Source: DAOUTY01 sp964453665 | GTDB lineage: Bacteria; Chloroflexota; Dehalococcoidia; SZUA-161 | NCBI GenBank assembly: GCA_964453665.1 | Contig: CAYVQT010000004.1 | Span: 21,192-85,191 of the forward strand | Direction: 5' to 3' | Length of the DNA stretch: 64,000 nt | In this document: positions 1 to 8,176 of the stretch, piece by piece | Layout of the letters: each line of letters begins with the position of its first letter | Position numbering within the stretch: the first letter of the stretch is position 1 | Notes under the pieces: generated by a model | What the model saw: the letters and a program-made list of their open reading frames with translations, nothing else | What the model was told of the DNA's origin: nothing | The model's database searches: none | Position numbers and translations under genes: made by a program

Positions 1-29
1 ATACTCAAACGAATCGGGAAAGGAAATAA

Positions 30-80
30 AAAGGCATAGCGTTTGAAATGAGATTCTTCGCTACGCTCAGAATGACACAG
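30..80. repeat. Imperfect palindrome resembling a dispersed intergenic repeat
   Basis: Around positions 52-72 the sequence forms an imperfect inverted repeat: the arms ATTCT and AGAAT flank a TCGCTACGCTC core that can pair partly with itself. Sequences of this type (ATTCTTCGC ... CTCAGAATGACA) are, from memory, widespread as short intergenic repeats in several environmental bacterial lineages. Only this one copy was seen in the window, so calling it a repeat rests on recognition, not on a second copy. It lies directly upstream of the ribosome-binding site of the first gene. Confidence 0.35.
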
Positions 81-95
81 GGGTAAGGAGAGCAT

Positions 96-917
96 TTGAA
101 GAGAACTGGTATCTTTTTTCTCTACCTGATCGGAGAGCGTCTTAATGACTTCCCCGAAGAGCTTGCGGGTATACTGGACAGACCCAATATCAGCTTCTAT
201 GAAGCCTTCTACGAGCTCACGCCGACGCCCGAGGAGCTGCTCCTGAAAGTCCACACGCCTCAAATGATAGAGAGTGTTAAACAGACCATCTACTACGAGA
301 CAGCCCTTTACTCAACGGGCGGCACAGTACAGGCTGCGGAGCGAATATGGCGCAGCGAGATAGACAACGCCTTCGTTTTTACGGGTACCGGCGACCACCA
401 CGCCGGGAGGGATTACTTCGGCGGCGGCTGTCACTTCAACGGAGCAGCGCTGGCTATAGCTAAACTGAGGGGAGAGTTCGGGGCGAGGAGATTCGCCATA
501 CTCGATACCGACTCTCATCACGGAGACGGCACCAGGGACATATTCAAGGATGATAAAGACGTTCTCCACATCTGCCTCTGCGGCTATGACCACGACGATG
601 GCACCAACGTGGATGTTGCTGTCCCTTACTCCATCACCGACGAGCGATATCTGGGCATACTGGAAGCCGAGTTTACCCCCCGGATTGCTGATTTCAGGCC
701 GGAGATAATATTCTGGGAGTTCGGCTATGACGCCACCAGCGGTGATTACGGGAGCAAAGGGCTGTCCATTGACTGTCACCCGCAGATAGCCGGAATTGTG
801 CGTCGGGCAGCTGATAGCGTATGCCGTGGAAGGGCGGTTGCCATTCTCTGCGGCGGCAGCAGGCGTGACATAGCCCGATACTGCATCCCGAGAGTCATAA
901 ACCGCTTTTCGGAATGA
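96..917 (+). CDS. Histone deacetylase-superfamily (arginase-fold) hydrolase
   Basis: This 273-residue protein belongs to the HDAC/AcuC/acetylpolyamine amidohydrolase superfamily of zinc-dependent deacylases. Visible motifs are the tandem active-site histidines H101-H102, the FGGGCHFN segment, and D137-x-D139-x-H141-H142-G, where D139 and H141 would bind zinc. A third ligand is probably D212 in GYDATSGD. The C-terminal glycine motif reads CGGSRRDIA instead of the usual GGGY, so the transition-state tyrosine is not at its normal place. The protein is shorter than the 310-400 residues usual for the family. The TTG start follows GGTAAGGAG with good spacing. The gene lies upstream of the ATP synthase operon on the same strand but behind a separate promoter region. 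The substrate is unknown. Confidence 0.75.
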   Translation: MKRTGIFFLYLIGERLNDFPEELAGILDRPNISFYEAFYELTPTPEELLLKVHTPQMIESVKQTIYYETALYSTGGTVQAAERIWRSEIDNAFVFTGTGDHHAGRDYFGGGCHFNGAALAIAKLRGEFGARRFAILDTDSHHGDGTRDIFKDDKDVLHICLCGYDHDDGTNVDVAVPYSITDERYLGILEAEFTPRIADFRPEIIFWEFGYDATSGDYGSKGLSIDCHPQIAGIVRRAADSVCRGRAVAILCGGSRRDIARYCIPRVINRFSE

Positions 918-964
918 GTCCGGTTATCTCCAAAAATGACCAGTAGATATATATCATTTGGGCG

Positions 965-994
965 TTGAGCGCTGGCTGTCTCATATGCTATAAT
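965..994 (+). promoter_or_regulatory. Sigma-70-type promoter of the ATP synthase operon
   Basis: TTGAGC (965-970) and a perfect TATAAT (989-994) are separated by 18 bases. Transcription would start near 1001, just before the atpI-like gene at 1010. This is the only good promoter seen upstream of the nine-cistron run that follows. Confidence 0.6.
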
Positions 995-1009
995 CTCTAA
1001 GGCTGTCTG

Positions 1010-1255
1010 GTGATGGGGAAAAGATGGGCTGATGTATTCAGATTCGTAGGAATCGGATGGTATATAGCTGTCTGCATACTCTTAGGAGCACTGGGCGGAC
1101 GTTGGATAGGGCAGCAGCTTGATTTCAGCAGCAGCGATGTCATATTCACCATCCTGGGATTGTTCTTAGGCCTGATAGTGGCCTTCTTGGGCATCTACCG
1201 CATGGTCAAGGCGATTGTATCCAATAAGGAAAATAAGGGTGAGGAAAATAGCTAG
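1010..1255 (+). CDS. atpI: AtpI/AtpZ-family ATP synthase accessory membrane protein
   Basis: This 81-residue protein has two predicted membrane helices (about residues 10-30 and 42-68) joined by a short loop, and a charged C-terminal tail. That is the layout of the AtpZ/AtpI family, which sits at the head of F-type ATP synthase operons and helps assembly of the c-ring or Mg2+ uptake. A GTG (1010) and an ATG (1013) are both possible starts. The stop codon TAG shares its G with the GTG start of atpB, which indicates translational coupling. The family assignment rests mainly on position, size and topology. Confidence 0.75.
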   Translation: MMGKRWADVFRFVGIGWYIAVCILLGALGGRWIGQQLDFSSSDVIFTILGLFLGLIVAFLGIYRMVKAIVSNKENKGEENS

Positions 1256-2214
1256 TGCCTAAACTCGGTCTGAAGAGCAAAGTGGCAATCGGGCTTGTTC
1301 TTGCTCTTCTATTGATCGTAATTGGCGGGCTCTTTTTCCCCGTCCATCAGCCTGGAGTCCATCTTTCCTCTAATTACGGCGGCACTGCGCCCGATCCATT
1401 TTACAAACTGGGTCCCATCTATATTACCAATACACTCATCACCACGTGGTTAACCATCGTTGTCCTGGTCGGTCTCTTTTACCTGGCTACCCGCAGGATG
1501 AAGCTTGTCCCCAGAGGACTGCAGAACATGGTGGAGACAGCAATTGAGGTATTGCTCGGTTTCGTCGAGGGGGTAGCAGGCAAGGAGAACGGGCGCAGGT
1601 TCTTTCCTGTGTTAGCAACAATCTTTCTATATGTGCTCTTTAACGCCTGGTTGGGGCTGCTTCCCATCTTTAATTTTATCGGAACCGGTGAGACGGGTAC
1701 GGCATCCGGCGCATTCTTCGGCGATTACAGCGGTTTTATAGTTCATACCGCGCTCTTTCGCGCCGCCAACACCGACATCAATGTCCCGCTTATGCTGGCG
1801 CTGGTATCATTCATCAGCGTTGAGTACTGGGGATTTACCTCACTCGGCGTCCGCCACTATGCGGGCAAATTTCTGAGATTTCGGCAGTTTATCCAGGGTA
1901 TTGGCTATCTTTTAAAGGGCCGTGTCAAGTCCGCCTTGAGTGCCATATTGTTCGGCGCTATCGACATCTTCGTAGGTGCCCTTGAACTGCTCAGCGAGTT
2001 TGTACGTATCATCAGCTTCACCTTCCGTCTCTTCGGTAATATGACCGCTGGCGAGGTATTGCTGTTGATGATGGCTTTCCTAATCCCCTGGATTGTTGCT
2101 ATACCGTTCTACGGTCTGGAGATACTCCTCGGGGCTATACAGGCACTCATATTCTGTGCATTGACGCTGGTATTTGCGACCATGGCGGTCACCCCGCACG
2201 AATCAGAACATTAG
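1255..2214 (+). CDS. atpB: ATP synthase F0 subunit a
   Basis: Subunit a (319 residues) is the membrane stator subunit that provides the two proton half-channels next to the c-ring. The family signature is in the C-terminal half: SEFVRIISFTFRLFGN contains the essential arginine in the FRLFGN segment, followed by helices containing GLEILLGAIQALIF. Five to six membrane helices are apparent, and an extended N-terminal region with one helix (residues 10-28) precedes a periplasmic loop. The GTG start overlaps the stop of the preceding gene, with GAGGAAA as ribosome-binding site. The order a-c-b-delta-alpha-gamma-beta-epsilon is the standard bacterial one. Confidence 0.95.
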   Translation: MPKLGLKSKVAIGLVLALLLIVIGGLFFPVHQPGVHLSSNYGGTAPDPFYKLGPIYITNTLITTWLTIVVLVGLFYLATRRMKLVPRGLQNMVETAIEVLLGFVEGVAGKENGRRFFPVLATIFLYVLFNAWLGLLPIFNFIGTGETGTASGAFFGDYSGFIVHTALFRAANTDINVPLMLALVSFISVEYWGFTSLGVRHYAGKFLRFRQFIQGIGYLLKGRVKSALSAILFGAIDIFVGALELLSEFVRIISFTFRLFGNMTAGEVLLLMMAFLIPWIVAIPFYGLEILLGAIQALIFCALTLVFATMAVTPHESEH

Positions 2215-2240
2215 AATCTCAAGGAAAGGGGTTGTGAGAA

Positions 2241-2468
2241 ATGGACGCTGAAGCAATGAAAATGCTGGGCGCAGGGCTGGCTATGGGGCTGGGTGCCCTG
2301 GGGCCGGGGATCGGAATCGGCATTCTGGGCTATGGAGCTATGCAGGCGCTGGGCCGAAACCCCGAGGCCAGAGGGCCGATTATGACCAACATGATCCTGG
2401 CCATCGCTTTCGCTGAAGCCATTGGCATTTACGCCCTGATTGTAGCTATCATTCTCGGTATGCTTTAG
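2241..2468 (+). CDS. atpE: ATP synthase F0 subunit c
   Basis: This 75-residue proteolipid is a two-helix hairpin forming the rotating c-ring. Helix 1 carries the glycine-rich stretch LGPGIGIGILGYG, the polar loop is RNPEARG, and the ion-binding carboxylate is E59 in helix 2 (IAFAEAIGIYAL). The residues that create a Na+ site in sodium-coupled c-subunits are absent: the glutamine position in helix 1 is I26, and the residue after E59 is alanine, not serine or threonine. A proton-coupled ring is therefore inferred. GAAAGGGG precedes the ATG. A small membrane ORF follows after 26 bases. Confidence 0.96.
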   Translation: MDAEAMKMLGAGLAMGLGALGPGIGIGILGYGAMQALGRNPEARGPIMTNMILAIAFAEAIGIYALIVAIILGML

Positions 2469-2494
2469 GCCGGGAGACAGAAGGAGGCACAGTT

Positions 2495-2611
2495 ATGCAG
2501 GACGAAGGCCTACCTCCGTTCATCGCAGTTCTAGCTTCAACTGCACTCATTATTGGGGTTATTGTCGCAGGGATTATCCTGGGCGCTGTCCTCATCATAG
2601 CAGGCAGCTAA
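2495..2611 (+). CDS. Unannotated 38-residue membrane peptide inside the atp operon
   Basis: An ATG at 2495 preceded by AAGGAGG (2481-2487, 7-base spacing) opens a 38-codon frame ending in TAA at 2611. The peptide starts MQDEGLPPF and then consists of one hydrophobic helix rich in Ile, Val, Ala, Gly and Leu, ending IAGS. It sits between atpE and atpF on the same strand, in a 230-base gap that a normal atp operon does not have. The strong ribosome-binding site and uniform hydrophobicity argue that it is translated. No family is recognised. It could be an assembly factor, a small stator component or a decayed c-like subunit; it has no membrane carboxylate. Confidence 0.6.
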   Translation: MQDEGLPPFIAVLASTALIIGVIVAGIILGAVLIIAGS

Positions 2612-2698
2612 CCGCAATCTATATTTTTATAGACATCGCGGCCTGGCTATTCGAGGAGCAGGCAGTTGTTACCCAGGCTAAACAAAGGGAGTCGCGCA

Positions 2699-3271
2699 AT
2701 GATGTATCTTATCGGCCTTGCCTTTGCCATTATCTCGCTTTCGCTGCTGCTGAGCGGCTGTGACGCGATGGGAGAACTCGGCATAAACTGGCATGGTCTG
2801 CTTGGGCAATTTATAAGCTTCGGCATTCTATTAGCACTTCTCTTTATTATCGGATACAAGCCAATAACGAAGATGCTCGATGAACGATCCCAGCGTATCA
2901 AGGAAAGCATGGATCAAGCCGATTTCATAAAGCAGGAAACCGCCAAAACCGAGCAGATGGTACAGGAGCAACTCGCGCAAGCACGCAAGCAGGGGCAGGA
3001 CCTCGTGGCCCAGGCGGAGCAGATCGGCGAGAGGCTCAAAGAAGAAGCCAGACAGCAAGCCAGGCTTGATGCCGAGGCCATTGTTGCCAGAGCACGGAGC
3101 GAAATCAAGGCCGAGAACGAAGAGGCCATTGCCCAACTGCGTAAGGAGTTCGTCGATGTAGCCATTCAGGCTGCGGAGAAGGTGATTAACAGGGCGCTGG
3201 ATAAGGAAGCCCATCGACAGCTCATTGAAGAGACATTGAGAGAGAGCAGGGACCTGAAGGAGGAAGGCTAG
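2699..3271 (+). CDS. atpF: ATP synthase F0 subunit b with lipoprotein-type signal
   Basis: Subunit b is the peripheral stalk that connects F0 subunit a with F1 delta/alpha. From the ATG at 2699 (AAAGGGAG ribosome-binding site; an in-frame TTG at 2666 has no such site) the protein has 190 residues. It has an unusual N-terminus: a hydrophobic stretch ends in LLLSGC with Cys21, a lipobox. A second hydrophobic segment (about 30-50, LLGQFISFGILLALLFIIGY) follows, then KPITKMLDER and a long charged coiled coil. The second segment is the normal subunit-b anchor, so the lipid-modified extension is extra. It overlaps atpH by one base. Confidence 0.9.
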   Translation: MMYLIGLAFAIISLSLLLSGCDAMGELGINWHGLLGQFISFGILLALLFIIGYKPITKMLDERSQRIKESMDQADFIKQETAKTEQMVQEQLAQARKQGQDLVAQAEQIGERLKEEARQQARLDAEAIVARARSEIKAENEEAIAQLRKEFVDVAIQAAEKVINRALDKEAHRQLIEETLRESRDLKEEG

Positions 3272-3807
3272 TGGCAGCAGTCGGCTCCGCTAAGCGATAT
3301 GCTCAGGCAGTATTTCAAATCGCCCTGGAAAACAATGAGGTTGGTAAATGGCGGTCTGAACTGGAGACCATTGCCGCTACCCTGGGAGACCCCCAATTGA
3401 CAGCAATTCTTGAGGACCCGAAAGTGCATCTCAACAATAAAATTCAACTAATCAATGAATGCCTTCCGGGGATAAGCCAGCTTGCCTTAAACTTCGCCTA
3501 CCTCATCGCTGCAAAGCAGGTGCTCGGTATACTGAGCCAGATCGCAGTCGAATACAACAGCATGGCTGACAGCCACGAGGGACTGGATCATGCTAACGTG
3601 GTTACAGCTATAGCCCTCGGTGATGCGGATAAGGAAAGTCTTGCCGCTCATCTGGCCACGATAACCGGCAAACAGGTATCACTCGACACTGAAGTAGACC
3701 CATCCATAATAGGTGGCTTCGTTGCCAGAATTGGCGACAGGTTGATAGATGGCAGCACGAAGGCAAGGCTCGAGTTACTGAGGAAGAAATTGATCGAAGC
3801 AGCGTAG
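3271..3807 (+). CDS. atpH: ATP synthase F1 subunit delta
   Basis: Subunit delta (178 residues) caps the F1 head and binds the b stalk. The N-terminal helical domain begins with SAKRYAQAVFQIALE, the conserved RYA-A-F start of the family. The C-terminal domain contains VDPSIIGGFVARIGDRLIDGSTKARLELLRKKL, which matches the conserved IGG-x-R-x-GD-x-x-D-S signature. Length is typical. The GTG start at 3271 shares its first base with the atpF stop codon. Confidence 0.94.
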   Translation: MAAVGSAKRYAQAVFQIALENNEVGKWRSELETIAATLGDPQLTAILEDPKVHLNNKIQLINECLPGISQLALNFAYLIAAKQVLGILSQIAVEYNSMADSHEGLDHANVVTAIALGDADKESLAAHLATITGKQVSLDTEVDPSIIGGFVARIGDRLIDGSTKARLELLRKKLIEAA

Positions 3808-3846
3808 GACTGGTACCCGGATAACACTAGTAAAGGAGTAATACCC

Positions 3847-5400
3847 ATGGCACGGGCTCAGGATATCGCTTACGTTATCAAGCAGCAAATAGAGAAGTTC
3901 GGTGCCGCTGTTACCGAGGTTGATGTGGGCACTGTGGTCGAAGTGGGCGACGGTATCGCTCATATCCACGGGCTCTCTGGAGTCAAGTATAACGAGTTGC
4001 TTGAATTCCCCCACGATATAACAGGGCTTGCACTTAACCTGGAAGAGGACAGCGTCGGGGCTATCCTGCTTGGCGAATACTCAGAGATCAAAGAGGGTGA
4101 TGAGGTAAGATGCACCGGCAGAATCGTTGAGGTACCGGTAGGCGATGGGCTCATAGGTCGTGTAGTGAACCCGCTGGGCGAGCCCATCGACGGCAAAGGG
4201 CCGATCAGCCATCAGACAACGCGTCCCGTTGAACGGGTAGCGCCTAACGTAGTCACCCGAATGCCGGTGGATACGCCAGTTCAGACCGGCATCAAGGCCA
4301 TTGACAGCATGATACCTATTGGCAGAGGGCAGCGCGAGCTGATAATCGGCGATCGTTCCACAGGGAAAACGGCAATCGCCATCGATACCATTATCAACCA
4401 AAAGGGTGGCGATCTTGTCTGTATATACGTAGCCATAGGGCAGAAATCCTCGAAGGTGGCACAAATAGTCGCTATACTTGAGAAATACGGTGCTATGGAG
4501 CACACCATCATAGTTTCCGCCAATGCCTCGGAATCCGCAGCTCTGCAGTATCTGGCGCCTTACTCCGGCTGTACCTTCGGCGAAGAGTTCATGGAGCAGG
4601 GGCGCGATGCCCTTGTAATCTATGATGATTTGTCAAAACACGCGTGGGCCTATCGGCAGATATCTCTGCTGCTGCGCCGCCCCGCGGGGCGTGAAGCATA
4701 TCCCGGAGATGTCTTTTACCTCCATTCAAGGCTGCTGGAAAGAGCTGCGAAGTACAATACCGAGCACGGCGGCGGCTCTCTTACCGCTCTGCCAATTATC
4801 GAAACCCAGGCTGCCGACATATCGGCCTATATTCCGACTAACGTAATATCCATCACCGACGGCCAGATTTATCTTGAAACCGACCTTTTCAATGCTGGAA
4901 TCAGGCCCGCGATGAACGTTGGGCTCTCAGTATCACGGGTAGGTGGCTCAGCCCAGACCAAGGCCATGAAGAAAGTGACTGGCAGGCTCCGCATCGATCT
5001 CGCTCAATACCGTGAAATGTCGACATTCGCCCAGTTCGGCACCGCTGACCTCGATAAAGCTACCAGAGCGCAGCTTGATCTCGGTCAACGTATCACCGAG
5101 ATACTTAAGCAGCCACAGTATGTGCCCTTGCCTATCGAAAAGCAGGTTATGATTCTCTACGCGGTGATAAACGGCTACCTGGATGATGTCCCTGTGAACA
5201 GTATTGGCGCGGTAGAAGAATCCTTCTATAGATTTCTGGACACAAATCATCCCGATATCGGTAAGTCTATTGCCTCTGAGAAAGCATTGAGTGACGCTAC
5301 TGAAGAGATGCTAAAGAAAGCTGTTTCCGATTTCAAACAGACTTTATCGTTCACTGATGACCAGAGCTGTATTCTACCGGATGAAAAGACGGCACAATGA
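3847..5400 (+). CDS. atpA: ATP synthase F1 subunit alpha
   Basis: Subunit alpha (517 residues) forms the non-catalytic nucleotide sites of the alpha3beta3 head. The Walker A motif is GDRSTGKT at about residues 170-177. ALVIYDDLSKHAWAYRQ covers the Walker B region, and PAMNVGLSVSRVGGSAQ is the C-terminal ATPase signature. The beta-barrel start (EVGDGIAHIHGLSG) is clear. A good ribosome-binding site (AAAGGAG) precedes the ATG. The stop overlaps the atpG start by four bases. Confidence 0.97.
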   Translation: MARAQDIAYVIKQQIEKFGAAVTEVDVGTVVEVGDGIAHIHGLSGVKYNELLEFPHDITGLALNLEEDSVGAILLGEYSEIKEGDEVRCTGRIVEVPVGDGLIGRVVNPLGEPIDGKGPISHQTTRPVERVAPNVVTRMPVDTPVQTGIKAIDSMIPIGRGQRELIIGDRSTGKTAIAIDTIINQKGGDLVCIYVAIGQKSSKVAQIVAILEKYGAMEHTIIVSANASESAALQYLAPYSGCTFGEEFMEQGRDALVIYDDLSKHAWAYRQISLLLRRPAGREAYPGDVFYLHSRLLERAAKYNTEHGGGSLTALPIIETQAADISAYIPTNVISITDGQIYLETDLFNAGIRPAMNVGLSVSRVGGSAQTKAMKKVTGRLRIDLAQYREMSTFAQFGTADLDKATRAQLDLGQRITEILKQPQYVPLPIEKQVMILYAVINGYLDDVPVNSIGAVEESFYRFLDTNHPDIGKSIASEKALSDATEEMLKKAVSDFKQTLSFTDDQSCILPDEKTAQ

Positions 5401-6251
5401 TTCCCATTCGCGTTATTCGCCGCCGCATACGCTCCATCCAGAGCACTGCTAAAATAACCAAGGCTATGGAGATGATTGCCGCTTCCAAGATGAGGCAGGC
5501 TCAAAACCGTGTGCTGGCCGCACGCCCCTACGCTGAAAAGATGCACGAGGTTGTTGCCCACCTCGCTGCGCAGACCAGAGCAGGTGAGGAAATTCACCCG
5601 CTCCTTCGACGCAGGGAACCGAAACGCATTGCGGTCATTCATATCACCGCCGACCGTGGCTTGTGCGGCGGCCTTAATGCCAATGTCAATCGTATGACAG
5701 CCGGTTTCATCACCGGGCAGCGTGTGCCAGTTACTGCAGTAAGCGTGGGGAGGAAAGGCGCGATTTTTATGTCAAGATATTGCGAGGAAACGCTCGCTGA
5801 GTTCACACATCTTGGAGACCAACCGTCCCTGCTCGATACCTTACCCATTTCACGTGTCGTTATAGACGGGTACACAGGCGGAACTATCGATCAGGTTTAC
5901 CTGGCTTATACCAAATTCATAACCACGGCCAATCAGCAACCAGTGATGCAGGAAGTTTTGCCCATCGAGCCGTATGAGATGGAACATATTGAAACCGTAG
6001 AGTATATATATGAGCCCTCAGCAAGAGTAGTTCTCGAGCATCTGCTACCGCGCTACGTTGAGATGCAGGTTTATCATGCTATTCTGGAATCCATCGCCAG
6101 CGAGCAGTCGGCGAGGATGGTGGCGATGCGTAATGCTACCGACAACGCCAATGATATGATTGAGGAGCTTACGCTTACTCTTAATAAGGCACGTCAGGAG
6201 CTAATAACCAAGGAACTCCTCGATATCGCTGGTGGTGTTGTCCAGCAATAA
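5397..6251 (+). CDS. atpG: ATP synthase F1 subunit gamma
   Basis: Subunit gamma (284 residues) is the central rotor shaft. The N-terminal helix has RVIRRRIRSIQSTAKITKAMEM, the conserved I-T-K-A-M-MVA segment. The Rossmann-like middle contains ITADRGLCGGLN, and the C-terminal helix has ARMVAMRNATDNANDMI, the second rotor signature. The ATG overlaps the end of atpA (ATGA), so translation is probably coupled. Confidence 0.96.
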   Translation: MIPIRVIRRRIRSIQSTAKITKAMEMIAASKMRQAQNRVLAARPYAEKMHEVVAHLAAQTRAGEEIHPLLRRREPKRIAVIHITADRGLCGGLNANVNRMTAGFITGQRVPVTAVSVGRKGAIFMSRYCEETLAEFTHLGDQPSLLDTLPISRVVIDGYTGGTIDQVYLAYTKFITTANQQPVMQEVLPIEPYEMEHIETVEYIYEPSARVVLEHLLPRYVEMQVYHAILESIASEQSARMVAMRNATDNANDMIEELTLTLNKARQELITKELLDIAGGVVQQ

Positions 6252-6283
6252 CTTCATATAATGATAATGACCAGGAGGTTAGC

Positions 6284-7675
6284 ATGGGTAAAGGCAGAGT
6301 AGCTCAGGTAATAGGCACCGTCATCGATGTTGAGTTTCCCCCGGATGAATTGCCGGCGCTTAATAATGCTATCGAAATTCCGCTGGGTGAAAGCAAGGTC
6401 GTTCTGGAAACACAACACCATATCGGTAATAATTGGGCACGCTGCCTCGCCCTGTCGCCCACTGATGGTATAGCACGCGGCGATGAGGCAATCGATACCG
6501 GCGACTCTATCTCAGTACCGGTTGGCAAGGAAACTCTGGGACGCCTGTTCAATATCGAGGGTCAGCCGCTGGATGAACTCGGCCCTGTAAACGCCAAGGA
6601 GCATTGGCCCATACATCGCCTTCCGCCTCCGTTTACTGAGCAGGAGACCTCCACCGAAATGCTGGAGACCGGCCTCAAGGTGATGGACCTCATCACCCCG
6701 TTTACCAAAGGGGGCAAAATCGGAGCATACGGCGGGGCTGGTGTAGGCAAGACCGTTGTCATCCAGGAGCTGATACGCAACATAGCCACCGAGCACGGCG
6801 GCTTCTCTGTCTTCGCCGGCGTTGGAGAAAGGTCACGTGAAGGAAACGATCTATGGAACGAGATGAAGGCCTCGGGTGTTATCGAAAAGACCACGCTCGT
6901 CTTCGGACAAATGAATGAGCCCCCGGGCGTAAGGCTCCGTATTGCGCTCACCGGATTGACCATGGCGGAGTATTTCCGCGATGTCGAGGGACAGGACGTT
7001 CTTCTCTTTATCGACAACATATACCGCTACATCCTTGCGGGAATGGAAGTCTCTGCGTTACTCGGAAGGATGCCCTCCGCGGTAGGCTACCAGCCTACTC
7101 TGGGCACGGAGATGGGAGAACTTGAGGAAAGAATCACTTCAACTAAAAAGGGCTCAATCACCTCTTTCCAGGCGATCTATGTACCCGCCGATGACTATAC
7201 CGACCCGGGCATTGTTACTACGTTCGGGCACCTGGACGCCGTCGTCGCTCTTGAACGCTCAATTTCTGAGCAGGGGCTCTACCCGGCGGTTGATCCCCTG
7301 ACGTCTACCTCTCGAATACTCGATCCCCTTATTGTTGGCGAAGAGCACTACCAGGTAGCACGAGGCGTTCAACGTGTCCTGCAGCGATATCGTGATCTGC
7401 AAGATATCATCGCTATTCTGGGCATCGAGGAACTCAGCGACGAGGACAAGCTAACCGTGGCCCGCGCCCGCAAGATACAGCGCTTTCTCTCGCAACCCAT
7501 GTTCGTTGCCGAGGCATTCACCAACATCCCGGGTAAATATGTTCCGGTGAAGGAAACAGTGCGCGGTTTCAAGGAAATCCTCGAGGGCAATCACGACGGC
7601 CTGCCGGAGCAATCATTCTTTATGGTAGGCACAATAGACGAAGCCGTGGAGAAAGCAAGGAGCATGCAGGAATAA
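6284..7675 (+). CDS. atpD: ATP synthase F1 subunit beta
   Basis: Subunit beta (463 residues) contains the catalytic sites. Walker A is GGAGVGKT, GERSREGNDLW contains the catalytic glutamate-arginine region, and VLLFIDNIYRY is Walker B. ALLGRMPSAVGYQPTL and ITSTKKGSITSFQAIYVPADD are nearly invariant family segments, and PAVDPLTSTSRIL is the signature. The DELSEED-like lever reads EELSDED. Some normally invariant positions differ slightly (IYRYILAG instead of IFRFTQAG), which points to a divergent lineage, not loss of function. AGGAGG precedes the ATG. Confidence 0.97.
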   Translation: MGKGRVAQVIGTVIDVEFPPDELPALNNAIEIPLGESKVVLETQHHIGNNWARCLALSPTDGIARGDEAIDTGDSISVPVGKETLGRLFNIEGQPLDELGPVNAKEHWPIHRLPPPFTEQETSTEMLETGLKVMDLITPFTKGGKIGAYGGAGVGKTVVIQELIRNIATEHGGFSVFAGVGERSREGNDLWNEMKASGVIEKTTLVFGQMNEPPGVRLRIALTGLTMAEYFRDVEGQDVLLFIDNIYRYILAGMEVSALLGRMPSAVGYQPTLGTEMGELEERITSTKKGSITSFQAIYVPADDYTDPGIVTTFGHLDAVVALERSISEQGLYPAVDPLTSTSRILDPLIVGEEHYQVARGVQRVLQRYRDLQDIIAILGIEELSDEDKLTVARARKIQRFLSQPMFVAEAFTNIPGKYVPVKETVRGFKEILEGNHDGLPEQSFFMVGTIDEAVEKARSMQE

Positions 7676-8097
7676 TGGCAAAGCTGAGTCTTGATATCGT
7701 AACTGCCGAGCGGGTTGTTTACTCCGAGTCTGTCGATGTGGTGGTAGCACCGGGCATTGAGGGACAACTCGGTATATTGCTACAGCATGCCGCACTTATG
7801 ACTATGCTTCAGCCCGGTGAGCTCATGGTTAGACGAGATGGCGAAGAGCAATCGATCTTTGTCAGCGGTGGATTCCTCGAGGTGCAGGGTGATAAAGTAA
7901 CAGTGCTGGCTGACACCGCTGAGAGAGCTGAGGAGATCGATATCGCTCGTGCTGAAGAAGCCAAGCGGCGCGCCGAACGGAGGGTTACACAATCACCTTC
8001 AGAGGCTGACCATGCTCGCGCCCAGGCAGCGATGCTTCGCTCCCTGATGAGGCTTAAGGTGGCTGAGAAGAGTCGAAAGAGGCGTCCCAGGCCTTAG
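7675..8097 (+). CDS. atpC: ATP synthase F1 subunit epsilon
   Basis: Subunit epsilon (140 residues) regulates and couples the rotor. The N-terminal beta-sandwich begins KLSLDIVTAERVVYS and includes APGIEGQLGILLQHAALMTMLQPGEL, matching the conserved G-x-x-G-x-L-x-x-H-x-P region. FVSGGFLEVQGDKVTVLADTAERAEEID is the second signature. A C-terminal two-helix domain ends in a basic tail (SRKRRPRP). The start codon overlaps the atpD stop (TAATG). This is the last gene of the operon. Confidence 0.94.
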   Translation: MAKLSLDIVTAERVVYSESVDVVVAPGIEGQLGILLQHAALMTMLQPGELMVRRDGEEQSIFVSGGFLEVQGDKVTVLADTAERAEEIDIARAEEAKRRAERRVTQSPSEADHARAQAAMLRSLMRLKVAEKSRKRRPRP

Positions 8098-8176
8098 GCC
8101 ACTGACATTTAATCATCGAGCACAAACGTATGCCGAACATCCCTGCCAATCTTTCTTACGAATAGGCCAAGCGCCT

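Noticed and set aside
4081..4503. 140-codon frame opposite atpA
   Set aside because: It lies wholly inside a highly conserved gene on the other strand and has no family features; the same holds for other long antisense frames in atpD, nusA, nadB and proS.
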